Below, piece by piece: positions 51,477 to 60,222 of a DNA stretch of 64,000 nucleotides. Source of the stretch: Rhodoblastus sphagnicola (GTDB taxonomy: Bacteria; Pseudomonadota; Alphaproteobacteria; Rhizobiales; Beijerinckiaceae); contig NZ_NHSJ01000126.1 in the NCBI RefSeq assembly GCF_002937075.1, forward strand, positions 43,443 through 107,442, read 5' to 3'. The translations under genes were made by a program, and so were the position numbers. Under the pieces are notes generated by a model. The model was not told the origin of the DNA and ran no database searches. It saw only the letters and a list, made by a program, of their open reading frames with translations. The stretch's first letter is position 1, and each line of letters begins with the position of its first letter.

Positions 51477-51962
51477 ATGGTGATGCTCAATTCCAGCCAG
51501 GGCGGCCAAATGTTTGAAGAAGAGCGTCCGCTGGTCCATGTCCTGATCGTGGACGACGACGCGGAAGACGTCTTTCTGCTTAGGCGCCTGCTCCGGCGCT
51601 CGAAACGAGTCGCGTATCAAGTTGCGGACTGCCGCGAGATGGACGAGGGCGCGGCGCTCGCCGCCGCGGGGGACGTCGATCTCGTGTTCCTGGATTTCGT
51701 CCTGGGCCTGGGGCTTTCCCTCGGCGGCGGACGCGCCAATCACGACCTGCTGGCCTTGCCGTTCATCCTGCTCTCGGGCCTCGACATTCCCGATCTCAAG
51801 CGGATCGCCCGCGACGCCGGCGCCCTCGATTATCTCTGCAAGAGCGACCTGACGGTGGAAGCCTTGGACGAACTCGCGCTGAAGGTCTCGCACGCCAGCG
51901 CGCAGTCCCCGGAAGCGGGGGCCGTTTCACAACTGGCGCGGCGCCGAGGCTCCGCGCGGTAA
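51477..51962 (+). CDS. single-domain response regulator (Rcp1-like)
   Basis: A 161-residue receiver-domain protein with no output domain. The acidic pocket is in HVLIVDDDAEDVFLLRRLLR, the phospho-acceptor Asp at residue 73 in LVFLDFVLG, the Ser of the switch region in FILLSGLDIPDLKRIAR, and the conserved Lys in LDYLCKSDLTVEALDEL. Its layout matches Rcp1-type regulators of phytochrome-like kinases. It is divergent from the histidine kinase at 49394 and is its probable partner. The start may be at 51477 or at the in-frame ATG at 51483; the choice is not decided by a clear Shine-Dalgarno site. Confidence 0.88.
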   Translation: MVMLNSSQGGQMFEEERPLVHVLIVDDDAEDVFLLRRLLRRSKRVAYQVADCREMDEGAALAAAGDVDLVFLDFVLGLGLSLGGGRANHDLLALPFILLSGLDIPDLKRIARDAGALDYLCKSDLTVEALDELALKVSHASAQSPEAGAVSQLARRRGSAR

Positions 51963-52008
51963 TCTGGCGCGGCGCGACCCCGCCGCCGCGCCGCCGCCAA
52001 CGGCCCGT

Positions 52009-54783
52009 TCACCCCAGCAGCTTCAGCGCCGCCTGCATTTTCTCCAGCCGCGCCACGCTGTCGGCGCGGCGCTCCTGATTCTCCTCGACCACCTCTTCCG
52101 GCGCGCGGCGCAGGAAGTCGGCGTTGCCGAGCTTGGCGTCGATCTTGCCGATTTCCTTGTGCTCGCTGGCTATGCCCTTTTCCAGCCGCGCGCGTTCGGC
52201 GGCGAAATCGATCACCCCGGCCAGCGGCAGCGCCAGCACGGTCCCGCGCGCAACGACCTGCACCGCCTGCGCCGGCGCCGCATCGGCGAAGCCGATCTCG
52301 GACAGCCGCGCCAGCCGCTTCAGCGTCTCTTCCCAGCGCTGCGCATGGCTCTGGTCGGCTTCCGACGCCGCCACCAGCACCAACGGGATCTGCGCGCCCG
52401 CCGGCACGTTCATTTCCGCGCGCACCGAGCGCACCTGCGACACCAGATCGACCACCCGGCCGATCTCGGCCTCGGCCTGCGCGTTCTCCAGCCCTTTCAA
52501 ATCGGGCCATGGCGCGAGGGCCAGCACGCTGTCGCGCGGAAAACGCTCGCCGGCGATCGCCCAAAGCTCCTCGGTGAGGAACGGCATGAACGGATGCAGC
52601 AGTTTGACGATCTCGTCGAGCGCGAAGGCGATGGTTTCGCGGGCCTCCTGCTTGGCCGGCCCGTCCTCGCCCTGCAACAAAGGCTTGGCCAGCTCCAGAT
52701 GCCAGTCGCAGAAAATGTTCCAGACGAAGCGATAGGCGGCCTGCGCGGCCTCGTTGAATTTATACGCGACCAGCGCGGTCTCGACCTCGGCCACGGCCCG
52801 CGCGGTCTCGCCGAGAATCCACTGGTTCAGCATTTCCTTGACGCGCATCGGATCGAAACCCGGCCGCGCGAAGCACTGGTTCATTTCGGCGAAACGCGCG
52901 GCGTTCCAGAGTTTTGTCGCGAAATTGCGATAGCCCTCGACCCGGCTGGTGGCGAGCTTGATGTCGCGCCCCTGCGCCGCCATCGCCGCCAAAGTGAAGC
53001 GCAGCGCGTCGGCGCCATAGCTGTCGATCAGGCGCAGGGGATCAATCACATTCCCCTTCGACTTCGACATTTTCGCGCCCTTCTCGTCGCGCACCAGCGC
53101 GTGGAGATAGACGGTCCTGAACGGAACCTGCTTCATGAAATGCAGCCCGAACATCATCATCCGCGCCACCCAGAAGAAGATGATGTCGAAGCCGGTCACG
53201 AGCACGTCGGTCGGATAGCGCGTGGCCAAGTCGTTCGGCTCATCCGGCCAGCCCAGCGTGGACATCGGCCACAGGCCCGAGGAGAACCACGTGTCCAGCA
53301 CATCCTCGTCGCGCGTCAGCAACGCCGCGCCCTTGTCGGGATCTCCGGCGATCGCGGCGGCCTCGGCGCCGGAAAGAATCTCGCGCTTGGCCGCGTCGGC
53401 CAGCGCATCCGCCAGCGCCTCCTCCTCGGTCTCGGCGACATAAACCGAGCCCCAGGGCGCGTACCAGGCGGGAATCTGGTGGCCCCACCACAATTGGCGC
53501 GAGATGCACCAGGGCTGAATATTCTCCAGCCAGTCGAAATAGGTCTTTTCCCAGTTCTTCGGCACGAACACCGTGTCGCCCTTGCGCACGGCGGCCAAAG
53601 CCTCGACGGCCAGCGCCTTGGCGTCCACATACCATTGGTCGGTGAGCCAGGGCTCGATCACCACGCCGGAGCGGTCGCCATGCGGCACTTGATGCTCGTG
53701 CGCCTCGATGGTGGCGACCAGCCCGCGCGCCTCCATGGCGGCGATCACGGCCTTCCGCGCCTCCTCGCGGGTCAAACCGTGCAGGCTGTCCAGCGTCTCC
53801 GTGAGATCGTCGTTCTCGATCACACCCTCAAGAAAAGCCTCGTTCTCGCGCACGAGAATGCGGGCTTCGGCGTCGAGAATGTTGATCAGCGGCAGGTCAT
53901 GCCGCGCGCCGACCTCGAAATCGTTGAAATCATGCGCTGGCGTGATCTTGACCGCGCCCGACCCCTTTTCCGGATCGGAATATTCATCCGCGACAATGGG
54001 AATCAGCCGCCCGACCAGCGGCAGCACCACTTTGCGCCCAAGCAGATGGGCGTAGCGCGCATCCTCGGGATGGACGGCCACGGCGGTGTCGCCGAGCAGG
54101 GTTTCGGGCCGGGTGGTCGCCACCACGATATATTCGTCGGTCGGGCGACCGGCGTCATCGGCCAGCGGATATTTGAAATGGTAAAGCTGGCCCTTGACGG
54201 TCTGCGCCACCACCTCGATGTCGGACACGGCGGTCAGCAGTTTTGGGTCCCAGTTGACCAGCCGTTTGTCCTTGTAGATCAGCCCGGCGCGATAAAGCTC
54301 GACAAAAGCTTTGAGCACCGCCTTGGACGAGCCGGGGTCCATGGTGAACCGCTCGCGCGACCAGTCGCACGATGCCCCGAGCCGTTTCAACTGGTTGACA
54401 ATGGCGCCGCCGGACTCCGCCTTCCATTGCCAAACCTTTTCCAGAAATTTTTCACGCCCGAGGTCGCGGCGCCCGACATTGCCGCCATTTTGCGCAAGCT
54501 GGCGCTCCACCACCATTTGCGTGGCGATGCCGGCATGGTCGGTGCCGGGCTGCCACAAAACGTCGCGTCCGCGCATGCGCTCGAACCGGCACAGAATGTC
54601 TTGCAGCGTGTTGTTGAGCGCATGGCCCATATGCAGCGAGCCGGTGACGTTCGGCGGTGGAATGACGATCGTATAGGGTTTGCCGGCGCGATCCGCGCGT
54701 CCGGCGCGAAAGGCGCCGACGCGCTCCCATTCCGCCGCGATGCGGCTCTCAACGGCGGCGGGATCGAAAGTCTTTTCCATCAT
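52009..54783 (-). CDS. valS: valyl-tRNA synthetase
   Basis: Class I valyl-tRNA synthetase, 924 residues. The HIGH-type motif is in [18 protein letters not shown] and the KMSKS motif in [17 protein letters not shown]. The CP1 editing domain (about residues 190-400), anticodon-binding domain and C-terminal coiled-coil arm ([20 protein letters not shown]) are present. ATG at 54783 gives the family start [20 protein letters not shown]; a longer frame upstream to 54900 is not conserved. It lies downstream of popZ on the same strand but about 980 bases away, so it likely has its own promoter. Confidence 0.97.
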   Translation of the reverse strand: MMEKTFDPAAVESRIAAEWERVGAFRAGRADRAGKPYTIVIPPPNVTGSLHMGHALNNTLQDILCRFERMRGRDVLWQPGTDHAGIATQMVVERQLAQNGGNVGRRDLGREKFLEKVWQWKAESGGAIVNQLKRLGASCDWSRERFTMDPGSSKAVLKAFVELYRAGLIYKDKRLVNWDPKLLTAVSDIEVVAQTVKGQLYHFKYPLADDAGRPTDEYIVVATTRPETLLGDTAVAVHPEDARYAHLLGRKVVLPLVGRLIPIVADEYSDPEKGSGAVKITPAHDFNDFEVGARHDLPLINILDAEARILVRENEAFLEGVIENDDLTETLDSLHGLTREEARKAVIAAMEARGLVATIEAHEHQVPHGDRSGVVIEPWLTDQWYVDAKALAVEALAAVRKGDTVFVPKNWEKTYFDWLENIQPWCISRQLWWGHQIPAWYAPWGSVYVAETEEEALADALADAAKREILSGAEAAAIAGDPDKGAALLTRDEDVLDTWFSSGLWPMSTLGWPDEPNDLATRYPTDVLVTGFDIIFFWVARMMMFGLHFMKQVPFRTVYLHALVRDEKGAKMSKSKGNVIDPLRLIDSYGADALRFTLAAMAAQGRDIKLATSRVEGYRNFATKLWNAARFAEMNQCFARPGFDPMRVKEMLNQWILGETARAVAEVETALVAYKFNEAAQAAYRFVWNIFCDWHLELAKPLLQGEDGPAKQEARETIAFALDEIVKLLHPFMPFLTEELWAIAGERFPRDSVLALAPWPDLKGLENAQAEAEIGRVVDLVSQVRSVRAEMNVPAGAQIPLVLVAASEADQSHAQRWEETLKRLARLSEIGFADAAPAQAVQVVARGTVLALPLAGVIDFAAERARLEKGIASEHKEIGKIDAKLGNADFLRRAPEEVVEENQERRADSVARLEKMQAALKLLG

Positions 54784-55759
54784 TTTGGCGAACCGGCTCG
54801 ATTTTTTTACGTGAGGCGCACAAAAACCGAGCGGGCGCCGCAAGTCAACGAAATCGTGGCGCGGGCGAGGGTTTTCGTCGCCGCGGCCCGTCGCGGTCAA
54901 AAGTGAAAATGCGGCAAGTACTACATCTTGTTCGCGTTATGTTCCATGTAAAGCGCCCCCACGGACACAATGCCGCTTAACCACCTATTTTAACGCGATA
55001 ATCCATCGCCGCGCCCACAACGCCAAACCCCGCGCTCGCAGAAACCCACCCCTTATGTCGTACACAACCGAAAAATTACATGAGCAAAAATCGAACGTTT
55101 CTCGCAGGAATTCGCACAAAATTCGCGGAAATCCCGCGCTTTCGCACTATTTTGAATCAATAAGCCACAATTTCAGGTAGAGATTCGGCAGAATTCGCCC
55201 CACGTCGCGGCGCCTCAAGCGGTGAAGACAAGCTTGCAACGGAGGGCGGCAGTCGGCTCGAAGCCGTCATTGGCTACCGCATTCCCGACGGCGTTGATCG
55301 CGATCTAGAATGTATTCTGGAGCCGACTCGTCCCAGCACCGGCTGATTTGCGCATTCATCGAATGTAGGGCAGCAAAAAACAGAATACAACCAACGCTGG
55401 CGAGGATCAGCGCCACCGCTGTCACGGCGAGAAATTTATTCCAACGACCCATGCACGTTGTTCGGTCACCACGTCGTTCAGAATGCAGCACTGACCGCAG
55501 TTCTGCAAATCAGAAGCCGCCTTCCAACCCATCAGCTATTGGAAGGGAACTGGACCCTTAGCCCGCGTTGAAGTGCTCTTGCCCGACCCTGTCAACCGGA
55601 TAATCGTTAGATCGTCACGCGTTGACGGACGGGGGCGCGTCTTTGAAAACAAAGGCATCAACCAACTTTTGCGCCAGTCTGTGACAGTCCGCTCCCCGCC
55701 GGGAGCAGACCATGCGATGATGATCGCTTCCCGCCCATGCCAATCAAGCGGCAATTCGC
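54784..55759. other. poorly coding region upstream of valS
   Basis: About 980 bases with AT-rich stretches (54940-55150) and few coding signals. Apart from the possible small membrane protein at 55267-55452, I see no convincing gene. A frame at 55536-55763 (minus) reads PLDWHGREAIIIAWSAPGGE but has no recognisable family or start signal and may be a decayed fragment. Confidence 0.4.
55267..55452 (-). CDS. possible small membrane protein
   Basis: A 61-residue frame with a clear hydrophobic helix (FLAVTAVALILASVGCILFF) and a charged tail (CWDESAPEYILDRDQRRREC). ATG at 55452 gives a short basic N-terminus. There is no obvious ribosome-binding site and no recognised family. The composition differs from neighbours, so it could be a real small protein or a chance frame. 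Confidence 0.35.
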   Translation of the reverse strand: MGRWNKFLAVTAVALILASVGCILFFAALHSMNAQISRCWDESAPEYILDRDQRRRECGSQ

Positions 55760-56890
55760 TCAATCCTTCGGCCCGCGCGCCACCCGTTCGATCTCCGCGC
55801 GCACCAGACGCTCCACCACATTGGGCAGATTGTCGTCGAGCCAGGTTTTTATGATCGGCCGCAAAATCTCGCGGGTCAGCCGCTCGACCATTTCGGGATC
55901 GCGCAGCAGCGCCGATTCCGCCAGAGCCTCGAACGCCGCGCCAACCTTGACGCCGTTGAGTTCCGACAGCATCGCCGGTTCGATGCGGTCGAAGCGCGCC
56001 GGCGGCAGTCCGGACTGACGGGGCGCCGCGACGGGCTCCGCCGCCGCGCTCGGGGCCGCCTGGGCGGCGAAGACGGACGCGACCGTCGGTTCGGGCGCGG
56101 GCGCCGGCGTCGCTTGCGCGGGCGGCCTTGGCGCGGGGGCTTGACGAAGCGGCGCGAGGCCGACCAGCGGCGGCGGCAGGTTGGCGCGGAAGGAGAACGG
56201 CGGGATCGCGCCGCCGGTCTCGAAACTGACGGACGGTTTGGCCGCCTGCGGCGCGGGGCCGGACACAAGGGGCTGCGCCGGCGGCGCCGGTCGCGGCGCG
56301 GGTTGGGCGGTCTCAGCGGCCGTTTCGGCCGCCGCGCGCGCGCTGACGAATTCGGGAAGCCCACCCAGCGACGGGCGCAAATCCGACGCGAACGGCGCGG
56401 GTTCGGCATTCGCCGGCGCCGCCAGGCTGGCGGGCGGCGCCGGGCTGGAGGGAATGTCGTCGAGACGCAGGCCGAGGTCGCGCAGGTTGGGCAGCGGCGG
56501 CGGCCTCATCTGCGCTCCGGAGCGCGTCTGGAAAAAGGGCGGCGCCACCACGGTCGGACCGGGCGTCGGCGCATTGGAGACGGGGGGCGGGGAGACCGGC
56601 TGAGCCGCGAGGGGCGGCTGTTGTCCCGTTGGCGGCTCTTGCGCTTTCGGCGGCTCCTGCGCTCTCTGGGGCTCCTGCTCTCTCTGGGGTTCTTGCGCTT
56701 TCGGGGACTCTTGCGCTCTCGCGGGGTCTTTCGCGGCCGGCTCCGGTCTGACACTGGCTCGGCGACTAAGCGGCAAGGCGTCGTCGTCGGCGATGATCCT
56801 CCGGATGGAGGCGAGAATGTCCTCCATCGATGGCTCAAGCGCCTTTTGTTCGGCCTGCAGGCTGGTCTGGCTGGCGTTCGTTGCGTTCAT
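55760..56890 (-). CDS. popZ: polar organising protein PopZ (DUF2497)
   Basis: A 376-residue PopZ homologue that organises the cell pole and anchors chromosome centromeres in alphaproteobacteria. The N-terminal EPSMEDILASIRRIIADDDA helix (residues 19-38) is the partner-binding element; a long Pro/Ala-rich disordered linker (about 45-300) separates it from the C-terminal oligomerisation helices (FEALAESALLRDPEMVERLT, LRPIIKTWLDDNLPNVVERL). The linker carries a five-fold 6-residue repeat (PKAQEP/QRAQEP-like). The linker is longer than in Caulobacter PopZ (177 residues in all). Located between tolC and valS, the common alphaproteobacterial arrangement. Confidence 0.9.
   Translation of the reverse strand: MNATNASQTSLQAEQKALEPSMEDILASIRRIIADDDALPLSRRASVRPEPAAKDPARAQESPKAQEPQREQEPQRAQEPPKAQEPPTGQQPPLAAQPVSPPPVSNAPTPGPTVVAPPFFQTRSGAQMRPPPLPNLRDLGLRLDDIPSSPAPPASLAAPANAEPAPFASDLRPSLGGLPEFVSARAAAETAAETAQPAPRPAPPAQPLVSGPAPQAAKPSVSFETGGAIPPFSFRANLPPPLVGLAPLRQAPAPRPPAQATPAPAPEPTVASVFAAQAAPSAAAEPVAAPRQSGLPPARFDRIEPAMLSELNGVKVGAAFEALAESALLRDPEMVERLTREILRPIIKTWLDDNLPNVVERLVRAEIERVARGPKD
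56634..56723 (-). repeat. 18-bp tandem repeat (5 units) inside popZ
   Basis: Five 18-bp units (consensus on the plus strand GGCTCTTGCGCTCTCTGG) encode the repeated hexapeptides PKAQEP, QRAQEP, QREQEP, PKAQES and ARAQES in the disordered PopZ linker. The array is likely to vary in length between strains. Confidence 0.85.
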
Positions 56891-57101
56891 TGGGGTTCGG
56901 ACGCTCGCAAGGCTTCGGACGTCGATAATATCGGAACGTCCGCTTTGCGAACGTTCCTAGGATGATTGTGGCGCGCGCGCCACGAGGAAACGCGCATGGC
57001 GCGACTCTCGCAAGAGCCACGCGTCTAAAATGCGCCGCCGACTTTTCCGGCGCAAGTCAATACCCGCCGTAATCCTCAGATTTCGCAGCCAAGCCGGACG
57101 C

Positions 57102-58487
57102 TCAGCCGCCGTCGGCGGCGGTCAGGCCGATGAAGCGGTTCTTGGTGCGCTCGTAATGGTCGGCCGGGTCGTAGGCCGGCGCATCCAGGCCGAGCGTTTC
57201 GGCGGACAGGCGACCGATCTGGGCGAGCACGGTATAGGACGTGACGACCCGGTCGTGTTGAGCCGAAACCAGCTGCACGCGGGCGTTCAGCAGCGTCTGC
57301 TGGGCGTTGAGCACGTCGAGCGTCGTGCGCTGGCCGACCTTGGCCTCCTCGCGCACGCCGTTGAGGGCGACTTCCGCCGCCTTGACGGCGGCCTGGTAGG
57401 CGACGATGGCCGCCTTGGACGCCTGCAACTGGCCCCAACTGCTGGAGATGCCGCCGCGCACCGCGATGCGCTGCGAATCGACCGCCAGCCGCGCCTGGCC
57501 GAGCTGCTCCTTGGCCTGGCGCACGGCGGCGTATTCCTGGCCGCCCTGATAAATCGGGATGTTGAGCGTGCCCACGACCGAGGCGGTATTGACATTGTAG
57601 CCGGGCGTGCCGCTGGTATCGAGGGACCGGCTCACGGTGCCCTGGACGCCGAGGGTGGGCAGCAGCGCGCCCTCGGCCACCTTGACGGCGGATTCGGCGG
57701 CGTCGACCTGATGCAGCGCGCCGGTGATGGCCGGATGCTCGTCGAGACCGACGCCGATGGCGGCCTGCACGGATTTCGGCAGCAGGCGCTCGACCGGCTG
57801 GGCCGGCGAGAGATTCTTCGGATCGACGCCGATCTGCCGGCGGAACGAGGCGATGCTGGTCTCAAGGTTGGACTGCGCGGAGGCGAAATCGGCGCGCGCG
57901 CCGGCCAACGCCGATTCGGCTTGCGCCACGTCGGTGCGCGTCACTTCGCCGACATTGAAGCGGTCCTGCGTCTGCTGCAACTGAACCTGCAACACCTTGA
58001 TGTTACTGCGCTTCAGGCCGAGCACGGCGGTGTCGCGCAGCACGTCCATATAGGCCGTGGCGCCCGATTGCAGCGTGGCCAGCTCCTGCTGGCGCAGCGC
58101 CTCACGCTGGGCCAGCACGGTCGATTCGGCTTGGCTGACGCCGTTGGCGGTGCGATTGCCGTCGAACAGGGTCTGCGACAGCGTGGCGCCGGCTTGGGAA
58201 GGATTGGACGAATGTCTGCCGTTCGACCCCGGATAACCGGTGATCTCGTTGGCCTGATGGCCCGACTGGCCCTGGAGCGACGCCTTGGGCAGCCAACCGG
58301 CCTTGGCCGCCGGCACGGTCTCGTCGCGGGCGCGCACGGCGGCGCGCTGCTGGTTGATGTCGGGGTTGTTGCGATAAGCGCGCGCAAGGGCGCTGGACAT
58401 GGTCTCCGCCGCCGCCGGGCCAGCAGCGCACATCAGCGCCACGACAGCGACCCCAGCCAGCAAGCGCGAGAAAGGAACACCGATCAA
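57102..58487 (-). CDS. tolC: TolC family outer-membrane efflux protein
   Basis: Outer-membrane channel of the TolC family, partner of type I secretion and RND efflux systems. With TTG at 58487 it has 461 residues: the signal peptide (IGVPFSRLLAGVAVVALMCA, ending AAA before ETMSSALARAYRNNPDINQ) then sits at the N-terminus, and GGGAG lies seven bases upstream. An ATG at 58565 would add 26 residues. Two repeated OEP domains (about residues 25-215 and 235-440) contain VGEVTRTDVAQAESAL and VGQRTTLDVLNAQQTLLNAR. It lies between the PIMT-like gene and popZ, 211 bases before the latter, which is standard alphaproteobacterial synteny. Confidence 0.92.
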   Translation of the reverse strand: MIGVPFSRLLAGVAVVALMCAAGPAAAETMSSALARAYRNNPDINQQRAAVRARDETVPAAKAGWLPKASLQGQSGHQANEITGYPGSNGRHSSNPSQAGATLSQTLFDGNRTANGVSQAESTVLAQREALRQQELATLQSGATAYMDVLRDTAVLGLKRSNIKVLQVQLQQTQDRFNVGEVTRTDVAQAESALAGARADFASAQSNLETSIASFRRQIGVDPKNLSPAQPVERLLPKSVQAAIGVGLDEHPAITGALHQVDAAESAVKVAEGALLPTLGVQGTVSRSLDTSGTPGYNVNTASVVGTLNIPIYQGGQEYAAVRQAKEQLGQARLAVDSQRIAVRGGISSSWGQLQASKAAIVAYQAAVKAAEVALNGVREEAKVGQRTTLDVLNAQQTLLNARVQLVSAQHDRVVTSYTVLAQIGRLSAETLGLDAPAYDPADHYERTKNRFIGLTAADGG

Positions 58488-58685
58488 CAGCCCACTCCCA
58501 AATCCGTACGATTCCACGCGTGACAGCGCCACAAGCTCGATGTTCGACTTCACCAAAGAATCCATGCCATACAAAGATTACCGTTAACCAAATGACCCGC
58601 GGAGACAAGGCCAGTCCCGCCCCACGCGGCTCAAGACCATCAGATTTTCGCAGGCTGCGTCCGAAAAGTCACAACCTCGCGCGCT

Positions 58686-59384
58686 TCAAAACACAAAGAC
58701 TGGCGGCGCCGTCAGCGCCGTCAGCGTCGCGGCCGATGCGGAAAACAGGCCGCACCCCGAAGTCTGGCTGTCCGCGCGGGTGAACAGGGTGGCGCGGCCG
58801 GTGCGCGCGCCGGGGGCGTCGCCGACAATGGCCACCATGCGGCCGCCCTCGGTCAATTGGTCGCAAAGCGCTTCAAGACCGCCGGTGACGACGCCATCGA
58901 CGAGGATGAGGTCGAAAGGCGCGGCTGCGGCGGCGCCCTGGCGCAGCGGGCCGGTCACGCTGGTCGCATTGGCGAGGCAGAGGCGCGTGAAACTGGCTTG
59001 CGCCCGCGCCGACAGCGCCGCATCCTCGTCGAGGCTGACCACGGACAAGGCCAGACCCGCGAGCAAGGCGGCGGCATAGCCGGAGGCGCCGCCGACAACC
59101 AGCGCCCGATCGGTCGCGCGGACATGGGCCTCCTTCAGCATTCTGCCCAGGATCAGCGGCGCGGTCAGTTCGCGCGGACTCGTCCCCGTCACCAGGACGC
59201 GGGCGTCGGAATAGGCCAGCGAAACATAGGCGTCATCGACGAAGATCTCGCGCGGAACCGTCTTCATGCGCTCCTGCACGGCGAGATCGCTGACGTCGAA
59301 GGTGCGGATCTGCCGCTCGACCATGGTTTCGCGCAAGCCCGCGAAGGGATCGGCCGCGAAGGAATCGGCGAGCGTTTCGGACAT
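58686..59384 (-). CDS. protein-L-isoaspartate O-methyltransferase-like protein
   Basis: A 232-residue SAM-dependent methyltransferase homologous to protein-L-isoaspartate methyltransferase (PIMT), conserved upstream of tolC in alphaproteobacteria. It starts DPFAGLRETMVERQIRTFDV, then SDLAVQERMKTVPREIFVDD and YSDARVLVTGTSPRELTAPL. The SAM motif I is ALVVGGASGYAAALLAGLA, where typical PIMT has a GTGSGYQ-like sequence, so the glycine pattern is altered; the catalytic activity is uncertain. GAGGGGGCTCC precedes the start. Confidence 0.82.
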   Translation of the reverse strand: MSETLADSFAADPFAGLRETMVERQIRTFDVSDLAVQERMKTVPREIFVDDAYVSLAYSDARVLVTGTSPRELTAPLILGRMLKEAHVRATDRALVVGGASGYAAALLAGLALSVVSLDEDAALSARAQASFTRLCLANATSVTGPLRQGAAAAAPFDLILVDGVVTGGLEALCDQLTEGGRMVAIVGDAPGARTGRATLFTRADSQTSGCGLFSASAATLTALTAPPVFVF

Positions 59385-59545
59385 GGAGCCCCCTCGGAAC
59401 GGCCGGCGTGAAGTCCCGGCGCTGGGATAGTGAACGCTAACTTTATAAGGGCGCCGGCCGCCGCTGTCTAGAATAGGCGCGCGCGTGAGATTGCGGCGAC
59501 GCCGGCGCATGGTTAAGCTTGAAGGACTTCAGGGAGAGAGGCCTC

Positions 59546-60106
59546 ATGACCGAATCGCCGACCGAACCGTTCGAACACGCCGAACACGCCAAGCATGTCG
59601 CCCATTCCGGCGACGATTTCCTTTCGCTCGTCTCCGTCGTCATCGCGGTGCTGGCCGTAGTCGCGGCCACGGTCGGCAGCCTGGAGACGATGGAGACCGC
59701 CAAGGCCTTCGCGGAGAAGAACGCGGCGGTGCTGCTGCAAAGCAAGGCCTCCGACGCCTGGGCCTATTACCAGGCCAAGAGCGTCAAGCTGAACCTTTAC
59801 ACTCTGTTCGGCGAACAGACCGGCGCCAAGCCCGAATATGCCGAAAAGGCGCGCCGCTACGAAGGCGAGCAGAAGGACATCGAGAAACAGGCGCGCGACT
59901 ACGAGCACAAGTCCCACGAGGCGCTGGAGGCCAGCGAGGCGCACGAGCACCGCCACCACATTCTGACGGTCGCCGTGACGCTGCTGCATATCGCCATCGC
60001 CATCGCCACCATTTCCATCATCGTCCGCGGCCATCGCTGGCCTTTCCACGGCGCGCTTCTGCTGGGATTCGCCGGGGTGGCCGGAGCTATTTTTGCTTTT
60101 ATATGA
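59546..60106 (+). CDS. DUF4337 family membrane protein
   Basis: A 186-residue membrane protein matching DUF4337. One N-terminal helix (FLSLVSVVIAVLAVVAATVG), a long charged helical region (QSKASDAWAYYQAKSVKLNL, EKARRYEGEQKDIEKQARDY) likely forming a coiled coil, and two C-terminal helices (TVAVTLLHIAIAIATISIIV, ALLLGFAGVAGAIFAFI). The ATG at 59546 follows AGGGAGAGAGG. Function unknown; its topology resembles small stress or scaffold membrane proteins. It is divergent from the PIMT-like gene. Confidence 0.8.
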   Translation: MTESPTEPFEHAEHAKHVAHSGDDFLSLVSVVIAVLAVVAATVGSLETMETAKAFAEKNAAVLLQSKASDAWAYYQAKSVKLNLYTLFGEQTGAKPEYAEKARRYEGEQKDIEKQARDYEHKSHEALEASEAHEHRHHILTVAVTLLHIAIAIATISIIVRGHRWPFHGALLLGFAGVAGAIFAFI

Positions 60107-60222
60107 GACACTTGCGCGGACAGGCGCAAGCACGGGCGAAAATTGAGGTTTCGACAGCCGAGGATTTACCTTAAGTCTCCGGGTGAGAAGGCGCGTTCCC
60201 GCGCCCTGAACCGAGGGTCCGC

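Noticed and set aside
52159..54906. 915-codon plus-strand frame opposite valS
   Set aside because: Antisense shadow of a certain gene; the product is low-complexity and has no ribosome-binding site.
55536..55763. 75-codon minus-strand frame upstream of popZ's 3' end
   Set aside because: No ribosome-binding site or recognised family; mentioned only as a possible remnant.
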